Source of the DNA: CAIVAT01 sp964525995
GTDB taxonomy: Bacteria > Bacteroidota > Bacteroidia > Bacteroidales > FEN-979
DNA: 64,000 nucleotides
Direction of reading: 5' to 3'
Assembly (NCBI GenBank): GCA_964525995.1
Contig: CAZGIM010000009.1
Location: forward strand, 1-64,000
Part shown: one piece after another, positions 44,401 through 51,624 of the stretch
How positions within the stretch are numbered: the stretch's first letter is position 1
Layout of the letters: the number at the start of each line of letters is the position of its first letter
Translations under genes and position numbers: made by a program
Notes under the pieces: generated by a model
What the model was told of the DNA's origin: nothing
Database searches by the model: none
Seen by the model: only the letters and a program-made list of their open reading frames with translations

Positions 44401-44791
44401 TCCGGGTCACACCTCCGGTATTGTAATAGTCCCAATCGCCAAATAAGCCCACATTGCTCTGCTTCAGATCGGATAAGGTATTGAAGATGATGAACTGGAT
44501 CTTCTCTTCCAGATTTGATTGCAACAACTTTTCAATCTCTCCGATGTGTTTGTCGGCATAACGGGCAGTATATAAGGCAAGCTCCCTTCCATTTAAATAA
44601 TAGTAGGTATCAAATTTGTCGAAACGGAAATAGAGCCATAGAAAATTGTTATACTGAACCCGGCTCTTTCCGAAGGTGAGTTGCGATCCATTATAAAACT
44701 GCGCCCGAACCGCAGATGGTGAAAAAAAGGTGATCAGAATCCCTGTAAGCACAATCCATACAACAAGATAATTTCGTTTCAATGATGCCAT
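41438..44791 (-). CDS. exported protein: degenerate peptidase-MA domain, PD40 propeller and outer-membrane barrel
   Basis: A 1117-residue protein with signal peptide (VVWIVLTGILITFFSPSAVRA, then Q). Residues about 35-300 resemble a gluzincin (peptidase MA) domain with VPEWYTNGLISYISRKWD, but where HEXXH is expected it reads RAGIAQVIL and the third ligand Glu is Asn, so it should be inactive. Residues about 310-620 are a TolB/PD40 propeller (DGTRLVMSAVQKGQSDIFVYN, PRFLNHSNDIIFSSNRV). The last ~400 residues form a barrel similar to Omp85/BamA surface antigens (YDNTRSLGVNLYQGTRY) ending IFYFSLSLDF. Such proteins recur in Bacteroidetes; the role is unknown, perhaps envelope assembly. Upstream gene of the YhbP-like protein. 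Confidence 0.8.
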   Translation of the reverse strand: MASLKRNYLVVWIVLTGILITFFSPSAVRAQFYNGSQLTFGKSRVQYNNFLWLYFRFDKFDTYYYLNGRELALYTARYADKHIGEIEKLLQSNLEEKIQFIIFNTLSDLKQSNVGLFGDWDYYNTGGVTRIIGGRVLLFFDGNYEHFDQQIRAGIAQVILNTMIYGTGIGSQIKNNTLFTVPEWYTNGLISYISRKWDAELENQIRDAIMSRRFDKFNNLTGLDAARAGHSLWKFTEMQYGPSSIPNIVYMARITRNVEKGFQYVVGTGFQELLRAWLAYNKESYGQQDSLADPLPDQPVNKRKKPDWVYRSLKIDPVSGALAYTTHNLGIYKIFIQDAETGKRKRIYRAGYRLAERPDYTYPLIAWHPSGRVLAYLVERKGGIWLYLYNLDDKSREHQILVNFQKVLDMSYSDDGTRLVMSAVQKGQSDIFVYNIASGSHEQITCDMYNDLNPRFLNHSNDIIFSSNRVSDTIRFNESVNIDSIDYWNDLFIYHYSSRRPVLQRLTHSPGDHEFQPMPYGENYFSYLCDHNGIVNRYLARYDSAISFVDTTTHYRYFTESYPVTNYNRNILEQDISPKAGKMAQVIFHNQNYKMYVSDLIRPKYLKRADPAPGFRKSSSINENVIQELKNRTDTLRKEKVYKSSEKKHFSVVRQHEVLEQIIAKIDTSRLQTGWEGVSREMASDSLISKLLSPYQSFFLPVKERGPTDRDTTDKYQKAKQLNYNVEYYIDQMVTQIDFTYLNYAYQPFTGSGAPDFVNPGLNALFMVGVTDLMEDYRISGGVRLNVNLINNEYLFSYGNYKHRLDHQIVFHRKAVEESGYYSLVRHKIHELYYIATWPFNPVLNIKGTASLRYDRAVYLSTDLYNLNEPDIHTLWGSIKGELTYDNTRSLGVNLYQGTRYKIFGEYYQMVNASGKNVFVVGIDFRNYQRLHRMLIWANRFAASTSWGSNKLLYYMGGVDNWLFPKFDNEAQVAYDQNYAFQTLATNMRGFDQNIRNGNSFFVINSEIRWPLFRYLFNRPIRSDFINNFQLVAFGDIGTAWTGLSPWSDDNQLFIRYIYRNPLFIKVEMQKDPVVEGFGFGARTRLFGYFLRGDLAWGVEDGRIKKPIFYFSLSLDF

Positions 44792-44893
44792 TGGTCAGAC
44801 AGGAATGGAAGTTCAGATTGAATCGGTAAAAATACAGAAAATTAGGGTTTCATGATCACCGAATTCCCCACGATTCATTCCGCTTCATTTTTA

Positions 44894-44901
44894 TACCTTT
44901 G
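44894..44901 (+). promoter_or_regulatory. -7 promoter element of the MBL hydrolase gene
   Basis: TACCTTTG, exact TAnnTTTG, 30 bases upstream of ATG 44932. It overlaps the upstream alternative start at 44899, which excludes that start. Confidence 0.55.
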
Positions 44902-44931
44902 CTGCCATCAACCCTAAACCGGCTATCCGTT

Positions 44932-45570
44932 ATGCTTCAGATCAAGCGATTTACATTCAATAATTTCATGGTGAATACTTACATCCTCTGGGATGAAAAC
45001 AACCAGGCAGTGGTTGTCGATGCTGCCTGCTACAGTCAGAAAGAACAAAAAGAATTTTCCGGGTTTATTGAGAATCAAAACCTTACAATTGTCCACCACC
45101 TCAACACCCACTGTCATATCGATCATATACTTGGTAATGAATACATTGCTTCATCATATAACATCCTGCCTGAGTACCACATCAAATCGATCCCGTTTTT
45201 CATGACTGCCCGGGAGATCGGGGAGTCGTTCGGTTTTAAAATCGGTTATATTCCGGAAGCCAGCCATTTTCTTGAAGACAATGAGGAAATTACCTGGAAC
45301 AGGTCGGTTTTGAAGGCGCTGTACACGCCCGGCCATGCTGAGGGCAGTCTCTGCTTCTATAATCAGGCTCAGAATTTTGTAATCACGGGTGATGTCCTGT
45401 TCAAGGATACGATCGGACGGACCGATTTACCGTCGGGCGACTTTAACCGCCTGATGCAAAGCATTAAAACACGGCTTTTCACCCTCCCACCCGATACTGT
45501 CGTTTATCCGGGACATGGGCCTGAGACTACCATCGGTTATGAGAAGACTCATAATCCGTTTATAAGATAA
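44932..45570 (+). CDS. MBL-fold metallo-hydrolase (glyoxalase II-like)
   Basis: Start ATG 44932 (MLQIKRFTFNNFMVNTYILWD) is chosen because the -7 promoter element overlaps the alternative upstream TTG. The 212-residue protein carries the metal motif HLNTHCHIDHILGN (HxHxDH), a third ligand in TPGHAEGSLCFY, the Asp in ITGDVLFKDTIGRTDL and the final His in VVYPGHGPET. This layout is typical of glyoxalase II-like hydrolases that cleave thioesters or related compounds, in the cytosol. The exact substrate is not determined. The GT9 glycosyltransferase gene follows after 62 bases. Confidence 0.88.
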   Translation: MLQIKRFTFNNFMVNTYILWDENNQAVVVDAACYSQKEQKEFSGFIENQNLTIVHHLNTHCHIDHILGNEYIASSYNILPEYHIKSIPFFMTAREIGESFGFKIGYIPEASHFLEDNEEITWNRSVLKALYTPGHAEGSLCFYNQAQNFVITGDVLFKDTIGRTDLPSGDFNRLMQSIKTRLFTLPPDTVVYPGHGPETTIGYEKTHNPFIR

Positions 45571-45587
45571 CAGGTTGGACGAAGATA
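45571..45587 (+). repeat. short trace of the GGAC repeat module
   Basis: CAGGTTGGACGAAGAT directly after the MBL hydrolase stop matches the opening units of the arrays at 46617 and 29036. It is a single unit, again between two plus-strand genes. Confidence 0.4.
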
Positions 45588-45632
45588 CGGTTCATTTCCA
45601 TTGCCGGTGCAGTAAGGGATAATTTCTATTCA

Positions 45633-46688
45633 ATGCAGTCTGTTCCGAAAAAAATATTGATCATCCGTTTCAGTTCGATAGGCGATATCGTGCTGACTAC
45701 TCCGGTGATCAGGTGTCTGAAAGATCAGCTCAGGGATTCAGAGATACACTACCTGACAAAAAAACAGTATCAACCGGTTTTAGCTGAAAACCCTTGTATC
45801 GATCGGCTTTGGCTCTATGAAAGCAGTTTCGCAGAGCTGTTGCCGCTTCTCCGGCGTGAACGGTTTGATTATATTGTTGACCTTCATAAAAACATCCGTT
45901 CCTGGTATGTCAGACTGAATCTGGGCGTTCGCAGCGCCTCTTTCCCTAAACTCAATCTCCGGAAGTGGTTACTGGTGAAGTTCGGGATCAACCTCCTCCC
46001 CGATCTTCATATTGTTGACCGCTATTTCAGGGCAGTGTCGCGACTGGGTATTTGCAACGACGGCAGAGGGCTCGACTATGTTATTCCACCATCCGACCAA
46101 CTTAGTATGAAAGATCTGCCGGACCATTTCCGGAAAGGATTTTTCGCAGTGGTGATCGGGGGCCGACATTTCACCAAAATTTTTCCTGATGATAAAGTTG
46201 CCGAAGTGATCGGTCAATTGAATAAACCGGTCGTCCTGTTAGGCGGATCCGAAGACCGGGCCCGGGGAATGGCGATCGTCGATTCAACCGGCGATCGGGT
46301 CTGGAACGGTTGCGGACTATACAACCTGAACCAATCGGCCTCGCTGATCGGCTTATCCGACGCCGTTCTTACCAACGATACCGGACTGATGCACGTTGCA
46401 GCGGCGTTGGATAAGCCGGTTGTTTCGGTTTGGGGAAACACCGTTCCTGAATTTGGCATGGCTCCGTACCGCCCGGTCGGGTCTTCCACACCCTCGATGG
46501 TCATGGAGGTATCCGGACTGAAATGCCGCCCTTGCAGCAAGCTGGGCTTTGACCAATGCCCGAAAAAACATTTCCGTTGTATGAAAGATATCAGCACTGC
46601 CGAGATCGTAAAAAAGTTGAACGGGTTGGACGAAGAGCGGACGAAGAGTTTGACGAAGAGCGGACAAGAATTGATAATGGAAAATTGA
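45633..46688 (+). CDS. GT9-family glycosyltransferase (heptosyltransferase-like)
   Basis: A 351-residue enzyme related to ADP-heptose:LPS heptosyltransferases. N-terminal KKILIIRFSSIGDIVLTTPVIRCLK is the family opening, with FDYIVDLHKNIRSW, VIGGRHFTKIFP and the sugar-nucleotide region LSDAVLTNDTGLMHVAAALDKPVVSVWGNT (near residues 240-270). It would add a sugar to lipid A-core or another glycolipid at the inner membrane. The last ~20 residues (after EIVKKLNG) are translated from a GGACGAAGAG DNA repeat rather than conserved family sequence, so the natural C-terminus was extended by a repeat array. Confidence 0.85.
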   Translation: MQSVPKKILIIRFSSIGDIVLTTPVIRCLKDQLRDSEIHYLTKKQYQPVLAENPCIDRLWLYESSFAELLPLLRRERFDYIVDLHKNIRSWYVRLNLGVRSASFPKLNLRKWLLVKFGINLLPDLHIVDRYFRAVSRLGICNDGRGLDYVIPPSDQLSMKDLPDHFRKGFFAVVIGGRHFTKIFPDDKVAEVIGQLNKPVVLLGGSEDRARGMAIVDSTGDRVWNGCGLYNLNQSASLIGLSDAVLTNDTGLMHVAAALDKPVVSVWGNTVPEFGMAPYRPVGSSTPSMVMEVSGLKCRPCSKLGFDQCPKKHFRCMKDISTAEIVKKLNGLDEERTKSLTKSGQELIMEN

Positions 46689-46856
46689 AAACGGAAAATG
46701 GAAAACGATTTGAGGATTTGAGGATTTGAGAATGTGCTGATGTGCTAATGTGCTAATTTGAAAATTTGAGGGTTTGAGGGTTTGAGAATGTGATAATTTT
46801 GAAATATTGTTTTTTCCCTAATGCCTAATGGCCAATGCCTATTGCCTGAATTGAAC
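46617..46856 (+). repeat. composite repeat array overlapping the GT9 end and the TatD start
   Basis: Order: GGACGAAGAGC units (46627-46665), AATGGAAAA-type units, then twelve consecutive octamers at 46707-46802 (GATTTGAG three times, AATGTGCT, GATGTGCT, AATGTGCT, AATTTGAA, AATTTGAG, GGTTTGAG twice, AATGTGAT, AATTTTGA), a T run with CCC, and AATGCC/AATGGCC/TATTGCC units. The order agrees with the arrays at 33491 and, read on the minus strand, 28789. Confidence 0.88.
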
Positions 46857-47627
46857 TTCATCGACACCCATACCCACTGTTATTCAGAGGAGTTTGATTC
46901 CGACCGGCCGGAAGTGGTTCGTCGTGCGATCGATCAGGGAGTGAGGCGGATGCTCCTGCCGGCCATTGATTCGGGATATACCGAACGTTTGTTGAAAATG
47001 GTTTCTGATTTCCCCGAATACTGTTTCCCTATGGCCGGATTACATCCCACCTCCGTGAAGAGCGATTACCGGGAAGAGCTGAATCATGTAGAGGTTTTAT
47101 TAGCCGGTTCGAACCGTTTCTGCGCTATTGGCGAGATAGGAATAGATCTGTACTGGGACCGCAGCTTTGAGAAGGAACAGGTAGAAGTTTTCGACCGTCA
47201 GCTCGATTTAGCCATTCGTTACCGTCTCCCGGTTGTCATTCACACGCGCAACAGCATGGATCCTGTTTTGGATATCCTGGAGTCACGGAAAACCGAGAAA
47301 ATAAAAGGAGTTTTTCATTGTTTCAGCGGAAATCTGACACAGGCCTCCCGTGTCATTTCATTAGGATTCCTCCTGGGTATCGGCGGCGTAATCACCTACC
47401 GGAATTCGGGACTTCAGGTTGTTGTTGAAAAAACTCCTTTAGACAATCTGGTACTGGAGACCGATGCTCCATGGCTTTCTCCGGTTCCCTATCGCGGTAA
47501 ACGCAACGAACCGGCATATCTGCCTTTGATTGCTGCAAAAATCGCTGATCTGAAAAAGATCGCTCCGGAGGAAGTGGCCCGGGTTACAACGCAAAATGTT
47601 AGCAGGATGTTTGGTCTCAATGATTAA
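46821..47627 (+). CDS. tatD: TatD-family metal-dependent hydrolase (DNase)
   Basis: A 268-residue TIM-barrel nuclease. Metal ligands: FIDTHTHCYSEEF (HxH), GEIGIDLYWD (Glu), PVVIHTRNS, GVFHCFSGN (His) and LETDAPWLSPVPYRGKRNEP (Asp). The family acts in 3'-5' DNA or RNA degradation and repair in the cytosol. The reading frame opens at ATG 46821, but the first 10 codons are written by the AATGCC repeat. A TTG at 46851 gives the family-like start LNFIDTHTH. Either start may be used. It converges on yedK with an 11-base coding overlap. Confidence 0.9.
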   Translation: MPNGQCLLPELNFIDTHTHCYSEEFDSDRPEVVRRAIDQGVRRMLLPAIDSGYTERLLKMVSDFPEYCFPMAGLHPTSVKSDYREELNHVEVLLAGSNRFCAIGEIGIDLYWDRSFEKEQVEVFDRQLDLAIRYRLPVVIHTRNSMDPVLDILESRKTEKIKGVFHCFSGNLTQASRVISLGFLLGIGGVITYRNSGLQVVVEKTPLDNLVLETDAPWLSPVPYRGKRNEPAYLPLIAAKIADLKKIAPEEVARVTTQNVSRMFGLND

Positions 47628-48294
47628 TTACCAGTGAATCCCCAGTACTCACAAGAACTTCAGGCCGGTCATTCGAAGGGACATTTACCTCTTTTGATAC
47701 CGGGTAAGCTTCCATCTTGTCGGCGGGATAGGGAACCAGTAGCGAAACCAGTGCAGGATCCGGCTTCAGTGCAATCCAACGTGATTCATCTTCAGGGCGT
47801 AGAATGACCGGCATCCGGTCGTGAATGCCCTTCATCAGTTCGTTGGGCGTCGTGGTAACAATGGTGAAGGTACTGACCTTGGTTCCGTCGGGCGCCATCC
47901 ATTCATCCCAAAGACCTGCAAAACAGAAGGGATTGCCACTCCGCAACCGAATGTTAAACGGTGCTTTTGCGCCGTCGCGCTTCCATTCAAAAAAACCTGT
48001 TGCTGGCACCAGACACCTGCGGCTTCTGAAATTGTTTCTGAAGGATGGCTTTTCGGTAATACTTTCTGCTCTGGCATTGATCAACCTGTTGCCGACCGAC
48101 AAATCCTTCGCCCAGGAGGGGACCAGTCCCCACCGGAAAAACCCAAGTGTATCCGGAGCCGAGTTGGTTATGACCGCCAGATTTTGAGTCGGGGCACAGT
48201 TGTACCGCGCCTTGTAGATTGCCGTTCTGACCCTGATCCCGAACCGCTCCTGGATCAGGGCATCCTCCATGACAAATGAATAACGTCCGCACAT
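47617..48294 (-). CDS. yedK: SOS response-associated (SRAP/HMCES) abasic-site protein
   Basis: A 225-residue protein of the SRAP family that forms a stable thiazolidine cross-link with abasic sites in single-stranded DNA, shielding them. Cys2 after Met (MCGRYSF) is the catalytic residue exposed by Met removal. The active-site Asn is in ARYNCAPTQNLAVI, the Glu in INARAESITEKPSFR, and the His in MKGIHDRMPVIL; WGLVPSWAKD and CLVPATGFFEWK are also family marks. Cytosolic and usually damage-linked. Full length. It converges with tatD across an 11-base overlap. Confidence 0.92.
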   Translation of the reverse strand: MCGRYSFVMEDALIQERFGIRVRTAIYKARYNCAPTQNLAVITNSAPDTLGFFRWGLVPSWAKDLSVGNRLINARAESITEKPSFRNNFRSRRCLVPATGFFEWKRDGAKAPFNIRLRSGNPFCFAGLWDEWMAPDGTKVSTFTIVTTTPNELMKGIHDRMPVILRPEDESRWIALKPDPALVSLLVPYPADKMEAYPVSKEVNVPSNDRPEVLVSTGDSLVINH

Positions 48295-48361
48295 AAACAG
48301 ATACCGATTTTATCCGGTAAAAATAATCATTAAAAAAATGACAATTTGATAGATATTTGTT

Positions 48362-48369
48362 TATCTTTG
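48362..48369 (+). promoter_or_regulatory. acyP: -7 promoter element of the acylphosphatase gene
   Basis: TATCTTTG, exact TAnnTTTG, ending 8 bases before ATG 48378. It predicts an almost leaderless transcript. Confidence 0.45.
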
Positions 48370-48377
48370 TTTTTTCA

Positions 48378-48665
48378 ATGAAACACCTCAACATCACCAT
48401 AACCGGCAAAGTGCAACGGGTCGGCTTCCGCTTCACCGCTTTCGAAGCTGCCCGGGTATGCCACATTAACGGCATTGTCCAAAATTCAGGAACCGATCAG
48501 GTTTATATTGAGGCAGAGGGATCGAACGAAAACCTGGACCAATTCCTAAAATGGTGCAGCAAAGGTCCCGTCGGCGCACAAATTGAAAAACTGGAAGTCG
48601 TCGAAGAAAATTTTAAATATTATGTCGGCTTTCAGATCCTCAGCAATGTTCCGGGAAGGTTTTAA
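48378..48665 (+). CDS. acyP: acylphosphatase
   Basis: The start is set at ATG 48378 (MKHLNITITGKVQRVGFRFTA), since the longer reading begins inside the promoter. The 95-residue protein has the family's catalytic Arg in GKVQRVGFRF and Asn in GIVQNSGTDQVYIEAEG, and ends VGFQIL before a short tail. It hydrolyses acyl phosphates such as carbamoyl phosphate or acetyl phosphate in the cytosol. Single gene that converges on rsmI. Confidence 0.92.
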   Translation: MKHLNITITGKVQRVGFRFTAFEAARVCHINGIVQNSGTDQVYIEAEGSNENLDQFLKWCSKGPVGAQIEKLEVVEENFKYYVGFQILSNVPGRF

Positions 48666-48670
48666 TAACG

Positions 48671-49354
48671 CTATTTATCGCGCCCGGCAATGATTATAAC
48701 GCATTCGCCTTTAACCAGTCTGGTTTCATACGAGGCGATCAGTTCCTTCAGGGTTCCCCGGGTAATCTCTTCATGGATTTTGGTAAGTTCCCTGGCCACG
48801 CATCCGTAACGATCCGCTCCGAAATATTCGGTGAATTGCACCAAGGTTTTCAGCAGCCGGTGCGGTGACTCGTAAAAAACAAGAGTACGTTCCTCCCCTG
48901 CCAGTAAAGTTAATCGGGTATGACGCCCTTTTTTATGGGGTAAGAAACCTTCAAAGACGAACCGGTCGCAGGCAATTCCGGATGTAACCAGAGCCGGCAC
49001 AAAGGCGGTGGGGCCCGGAAGCGACTCCACCTCTATTCCGGCAGCAATGCAGGCGCGTACCAGTAAAAAACCCGGGTCACTGATTCCCGGCGTTCCTGCA
49101 TCGGAGATCAGCGCACAGGTCGAACCTGATGCAATCCGGCTTATCGTCGACGCCAAGGTTTGATGTTCATTAAACTGATGATGTGCCGTAAGCTTTTTTT
49201 CGATACTGTAATACCGTAAAAGATTTCCCGAGGTACGGGTGTCTTCTGCCAATATAAAATCTACCTCTTTCAGCACCCGGAGCGCCCGCAGTGTAATATC
49301 CTCAAGATTACCGACAGGAGTGGGTACCAGGAAGAGCTTTGCTTTACCATTCAT
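48671..49354 (-). CDS. rsmI: 16S rRNA (cytidine1402-2'-O)-methyltransferase RsmI
   Basis: A 227-residue SAM-dependent methyltransferase that 2'-O-methylates C1402 in the decoding centre of 16S rRNA. The N-terminal KLFLVPTPVGNLEDITLRAL is diagnostic. Further motifs are LAEDTRTSGNLLRYY, LISDAGTPGISDPGFLLV, LPGPTAFVPALVTSGIACDRFVFEGFLPHKKG, TLVFYESPHRL and RELTKIHEEITRGTL. Length is on the short side for the family (about 230-290) because the C-terminal extension is absent. ATG overlaps the stop of the upstream rprY (ATGA), so they form one operon. Confidence 0.95.
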   Translation of the reverse strand: MNGKAKLFLVPTPVGNLEDITLRALRVLKEVDFILAEDTRTSGNLLRYYSIEKKLTAHHQFNEHQTLASTISRIASGSTCALISDAGTPGISDPGFLLVRACIAAGIEVESLPGPTAFVPALVTSGIACDRFVFEGFLPHKKGRHTRLTLLAGEERTLVFYESPHRLLKTLVQFTEYFGADRYGCVARELTKIHEEITRGTLKELIASYETRLVKGECVIIIAGRDK

Positions 49355-50052
49355 ACATTGACTACCAGCTTGAATCCTACTCCATGAACATTGATCAGTT
49401 CAACCCGCGGATCGTTTTTCAGATACTTTCTCAATTTGACAATGTAAACATCCATGCTTCGGGCGTTGAAGTAACTGTCGTCGTTCCATATCTCCTTTAG
49501 CGCGGTACTCCGGTCCAGAACCTCGTTGGCGTGAACACACAGCAACCTGAGCAATCCGGCCTCTTTCGAGGTCAGTTTCTGTTCCTTGTTCCTGAACATG
49601 AGCGCCTGTCTGTTGTAATCGAAGGTATAACCACCCAGGGTGAAAATATTGTCGGGTGGAGGATTTTTAGATGCATCCTCAGTACGTCGTAAAATAGCCT
49701 GCATACGCATCAGTAACTCCTCCATACTGAAAGGTTTGGTGATGTAATCGTCGGCGCCCGCCTCAAAACCCCTGAGCTTGTCCTCCTGCAACGCTTTTGC
49801 AGTGAGGAATAAAATGGGTATCTTTTTATTGACTGCCCGGATCTCCGATGCAACAGTAAATCCGTCCTTGACCGGCATCATGATATCCAGGATACAAAAA
49901 TCAAACTCCTTTTCCGAAAACATCCCGGTAGCCTCTTCCCCATTGACACAAAGCGTGGTGGAATAGCCCTTGGCCTCCAGATAGTTTCTGAGCAGACTTC
50001 CCAGATTACGGTCATCTTCAGCTAACAAAACACGGGTCGGAACTTTATCCAT
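49351..50052 (-). CDS. rprY: OmpR-family response regulator, RprY-like
   Basis: Start ATG 50052 (MDKVPTRVLLAEDDRN); the longer frame extends into the end of the kinase gene. Receiver domain residues 1-120 with phosphoacceptor in ILDIMMPVKDG, Thr in LFLTAKALQED and Lys in DDYITKPFSMEEL; winged helix about 135-233 with LTSKEAGLLRLL and MDVYIVKLRKYL. The sequence closely resembles the RprY regulator of Bacteroides, in particular ADDYITKPFSMEEL and NLGSLLRNYLEAKGY. It follows the kinase gene by 19 bases and overlaps rsmI by 4, making an rprX-rprY-rsmI operon. The symbol is a family assignment. Confidence 0.85.
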   Translation of the reverse strand: MDKVPTRVLLAEDDRNLGSLLRNYLEAKGYSTTLCVNGEEATGMFSEKEFDFCILDIMMPVKDGFTVASEIRAVNKKIPILFLTAKALQEDKLRGFEAGADDYITKPFSMEELLMRMQAILRRTEDASKNPPPDNIFTLGGYTFDYNRQALMFRNKEQKLTSKEAGLLRLLCVHANEVLDRSTALKEIWNDDSYFNARSMDVYIVKLRKYLKNDPRVELINVHGVGFKLVVNV

Positions 50053-50071
50053 TGCAAAAATTTTTACGCTA

Positions 50072-51358
50072 TTATTCAAAACGATCGAAAGGTAAAAAAA
50101 TTTTAAACCGGGTTCCGCTGTTGATTTCGCTTTCAAGACTGATCTTCCCGTGGTGTTCTGCGACAATGGCTTTTACATAGCTCAATCCCAATCCGAAGCC
50201 CCTGACTTCGTGAATGTTCCCGGTCGGAACCCGATACAACTTGTCAAAGATCTTTTTCTGTTCAGTTTTACCGATGCCGATCCCATTGTCCTCGATGATA
50301 AGCAGAATTCCATGGGCTACATTTTCAGTACTGACGGTGATCAATGGCTTTTTCGGTGAATACTTGTTCGCGTTGTCGATCAGATTATAGACCAGGTTGG
50401 TAATATGAAGCTTATCGCCGTCGATCTGTGATTTGGCTGCATTCAGGCGAGTCGCGATCTCGCCGTCTTTTATCTCTACCTGGATTTTCAGATTCTTGAT
50501 GACCTCGGCAATGATCAGGTGAAGGTCGATCGTTTGCCGGTGCATTTTGAGTTCCCCTTTATCAATCACCGCAGTCTGAAGGATTTTTTCAGACATCAGC
50601 GCCAGGCGGGTGTTTTCCTCACTGATCATGCTGACATAATTTTCAAGCTGTCCGTCGGGTTCCCGCAACTCAGGGTCCCTGAGCGCTTCACAGGCCAATG
50701 CAATTGTCGAAATCGGCGTGCGAAATTCATGGGTCATGTTGTTTATGAAATCATTTTTCATCTCCGACAATCGTTTCTGCCTGAAAATAGTGGTGATGGT
50801 ATAGGTAAATGAATAGACAATCACAATAATCAGGATGATGGAGATCAGTAGCATTCCCCAGAGTTCGGTCAGCAGAAACTGCTTCTCATGCGGAAAATAG
50901 ATCAACAGGTATTCAGGGCTCGTATAAATATCAGCCTGGAATAAAATGAAGGCGGTACCCTTCTCTATGAGCTCCTTCCTGAATTTATTCGATTGTTCGA
51001 TCAGAAACTCCTGGAGTTCCGGTTTGTATATACAGAACACATAGCGGGTATCCACTCCCTTGATATTCAACTCAAGCCGGATCAGTGAATCGAGCTCCTC
51101 CCGGTGTAAAAAAGATTCATAGGGAAGATGCCGGTTAAATATCAGCATGTTTTCATTCTGGCTGGTCAGCATCGCCTTCTGACGCTCCATCCGCTCGACT
51201 TTCTGCACCACCTTCGCCATCGCCTCATTCACACTGCGGCGAAAGTTTGCCTCCTTGATGGATGCGGCGCTCTGGAGCCAGTAGATCTGAATGCCTAACA
51301 ATCCTACCAGTGCGATGGTCATTAAAATGATGGTGGCGATAATGATCCGGCGGTTCAT
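50072..51358 (-). CDS. rprX: membrane sensor histidine kinase, RprX-like
   Basis: A 428-residue kinase that should phosphorylate the RprY-like regulator. Membrane helix 1 is near residues 5-28 (IIIATIILMTIALVGLLGIQIYWL) and helix 2 near 165-190 (LLISIILIIVIVYSFTYTI), enclosing a periplasmic sensor of about 135 residues. The H-box is NNMTHEFRTPISTIALACEAL, N box NLVYNLIDNANKYSP, G1 DNGIGIGKTEQ, F box KIFDKLYRVPTG and G2 GFGLGLSYVKAIV. RprX/RprY in Bacteroides affects envelope and oxidative responses; here that is by family only. A TAnnTTTG box lies 5 bases from the ATG. Confidence 0.87.
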   Translation of the reverse strand: MNRRIIIATIILMTIALVGLLGIQIYWLQSAASIKEANFRRSVNEAMAKVVQKVERMERQKAMLTSQNENMLIFNRHLPYESFLHREELDSLIRLELNIKGVDTRYVFCIYKPELQEFLIEQSNKFRKELIEKGTAFILFQADIYTSPEYLLIYFPHEKQFLLTELWGMLLISIILIIVIVYSFTYTITTIFRQKRLSEMKNDFINNMTHEFRTPISTIALACEALRDPELREPDGQLENYVSMISEENTRLALMSEKILQTAVIDKGELKMHRQTIDLHLIIAEVIKNLKIQVEIKDGEIATRLNAAKSQIDGDKLHITNLVYNLIDNANKYSPKKPLITVSTENVAHGILLIIEDNGIGIGKTEQKKIFDKLYRVPTGNIHEVRGFGLGLSYVKAIVAEHHGKISLESEINSGTRFKIFLPFDRFE

Positions 51359-51363
51359 GGAAG

Positions 51364-51371
51364 CAAAGGTA
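51364..51371 (-). promoter_or_regulatory. rprX: -7 promoter element of rprX, very near the start codon
   Basis: Reads TACCTTTG on the minus strand, exact TAnnTTTG, ending 5 bases before ATG 51358. Predicts a leaderless or nearly leaderless transcript. Confidence 0.4.
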
Positions 51372-51448
51372 CCGAAAAAGGTAAATCTGTTTTAACACTT
51401 TTTAACGTAATTTAATAATCCTTAACAAATTCCCTCTTTCGAAAGAAC

Positions 51449-51456
51449 TAATTTTG
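51449..51456 (+). promoter_or_regulatory. -7 promoter element of candidate small RNA upstream of pgi
   Basis: TAATTTTG, exact TAnnTTTG. Predicted start near 51463. No perfect -33 element, though TTAAC lies at 51422-51426. Confidence 0.45.
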
Positions 51457-51462
51457 TCCTGA

Positions 51463-51576
51463 ATCAAATTTCGATTATTTTATGTCATGGAGCTAATGAT
51501 CCATGGCTTCTATAGTTCAGAAGTTGTTTATTGATTTTTTAGTGTGTTCACGGCAAGTGGACACACTTTTTTTTTT
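51463..51576 (+). ncRNA. candidate small RNA or pgi leader with attenuator
   Basis: Between a promoter element and a strong terminator there are three stacked hairpins. Hairpin 1: 51484-51491 with 51500-51507 (GTCATGGA and TCCATGGC, one wobble). Hairpin 2: 51507-51511 with 51519-51523 (CTTCT and AGAAG). Hairpin 3 is the terminator. The ~114-base transcript ends 48 bases before pgi. It has no convincing reading frame. It may be an independent sRNA or a regulated leader of pgi. Confidence 0.45.
51541..51576 (+). terminator. strong intrinsic terminator upstream of pgi
   Basis: AGTGTGTTCAC pairs with GTGGACACACT over 11 bp with one wobble, loop GGCAA, followed by ten T residues (51567-51576). 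Oriented on the plus strand. No protein-coding gene lies upstream on this strand, so it must end a non-coding transcript or regulate pgi. Confidence 0.85.
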
Positions 51577-51624
51577 GACTGGCATCAATCTTCTCACTAT
51601 ATTCGTTCACCAAATACTTTTCCT

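Noticed and set aside
51544..51624. Upstream GTG start of pgi adding 27 residues
   Set aside because: The start codon falls inside the terminator stem and the added residues do not resemble the enzyme family.
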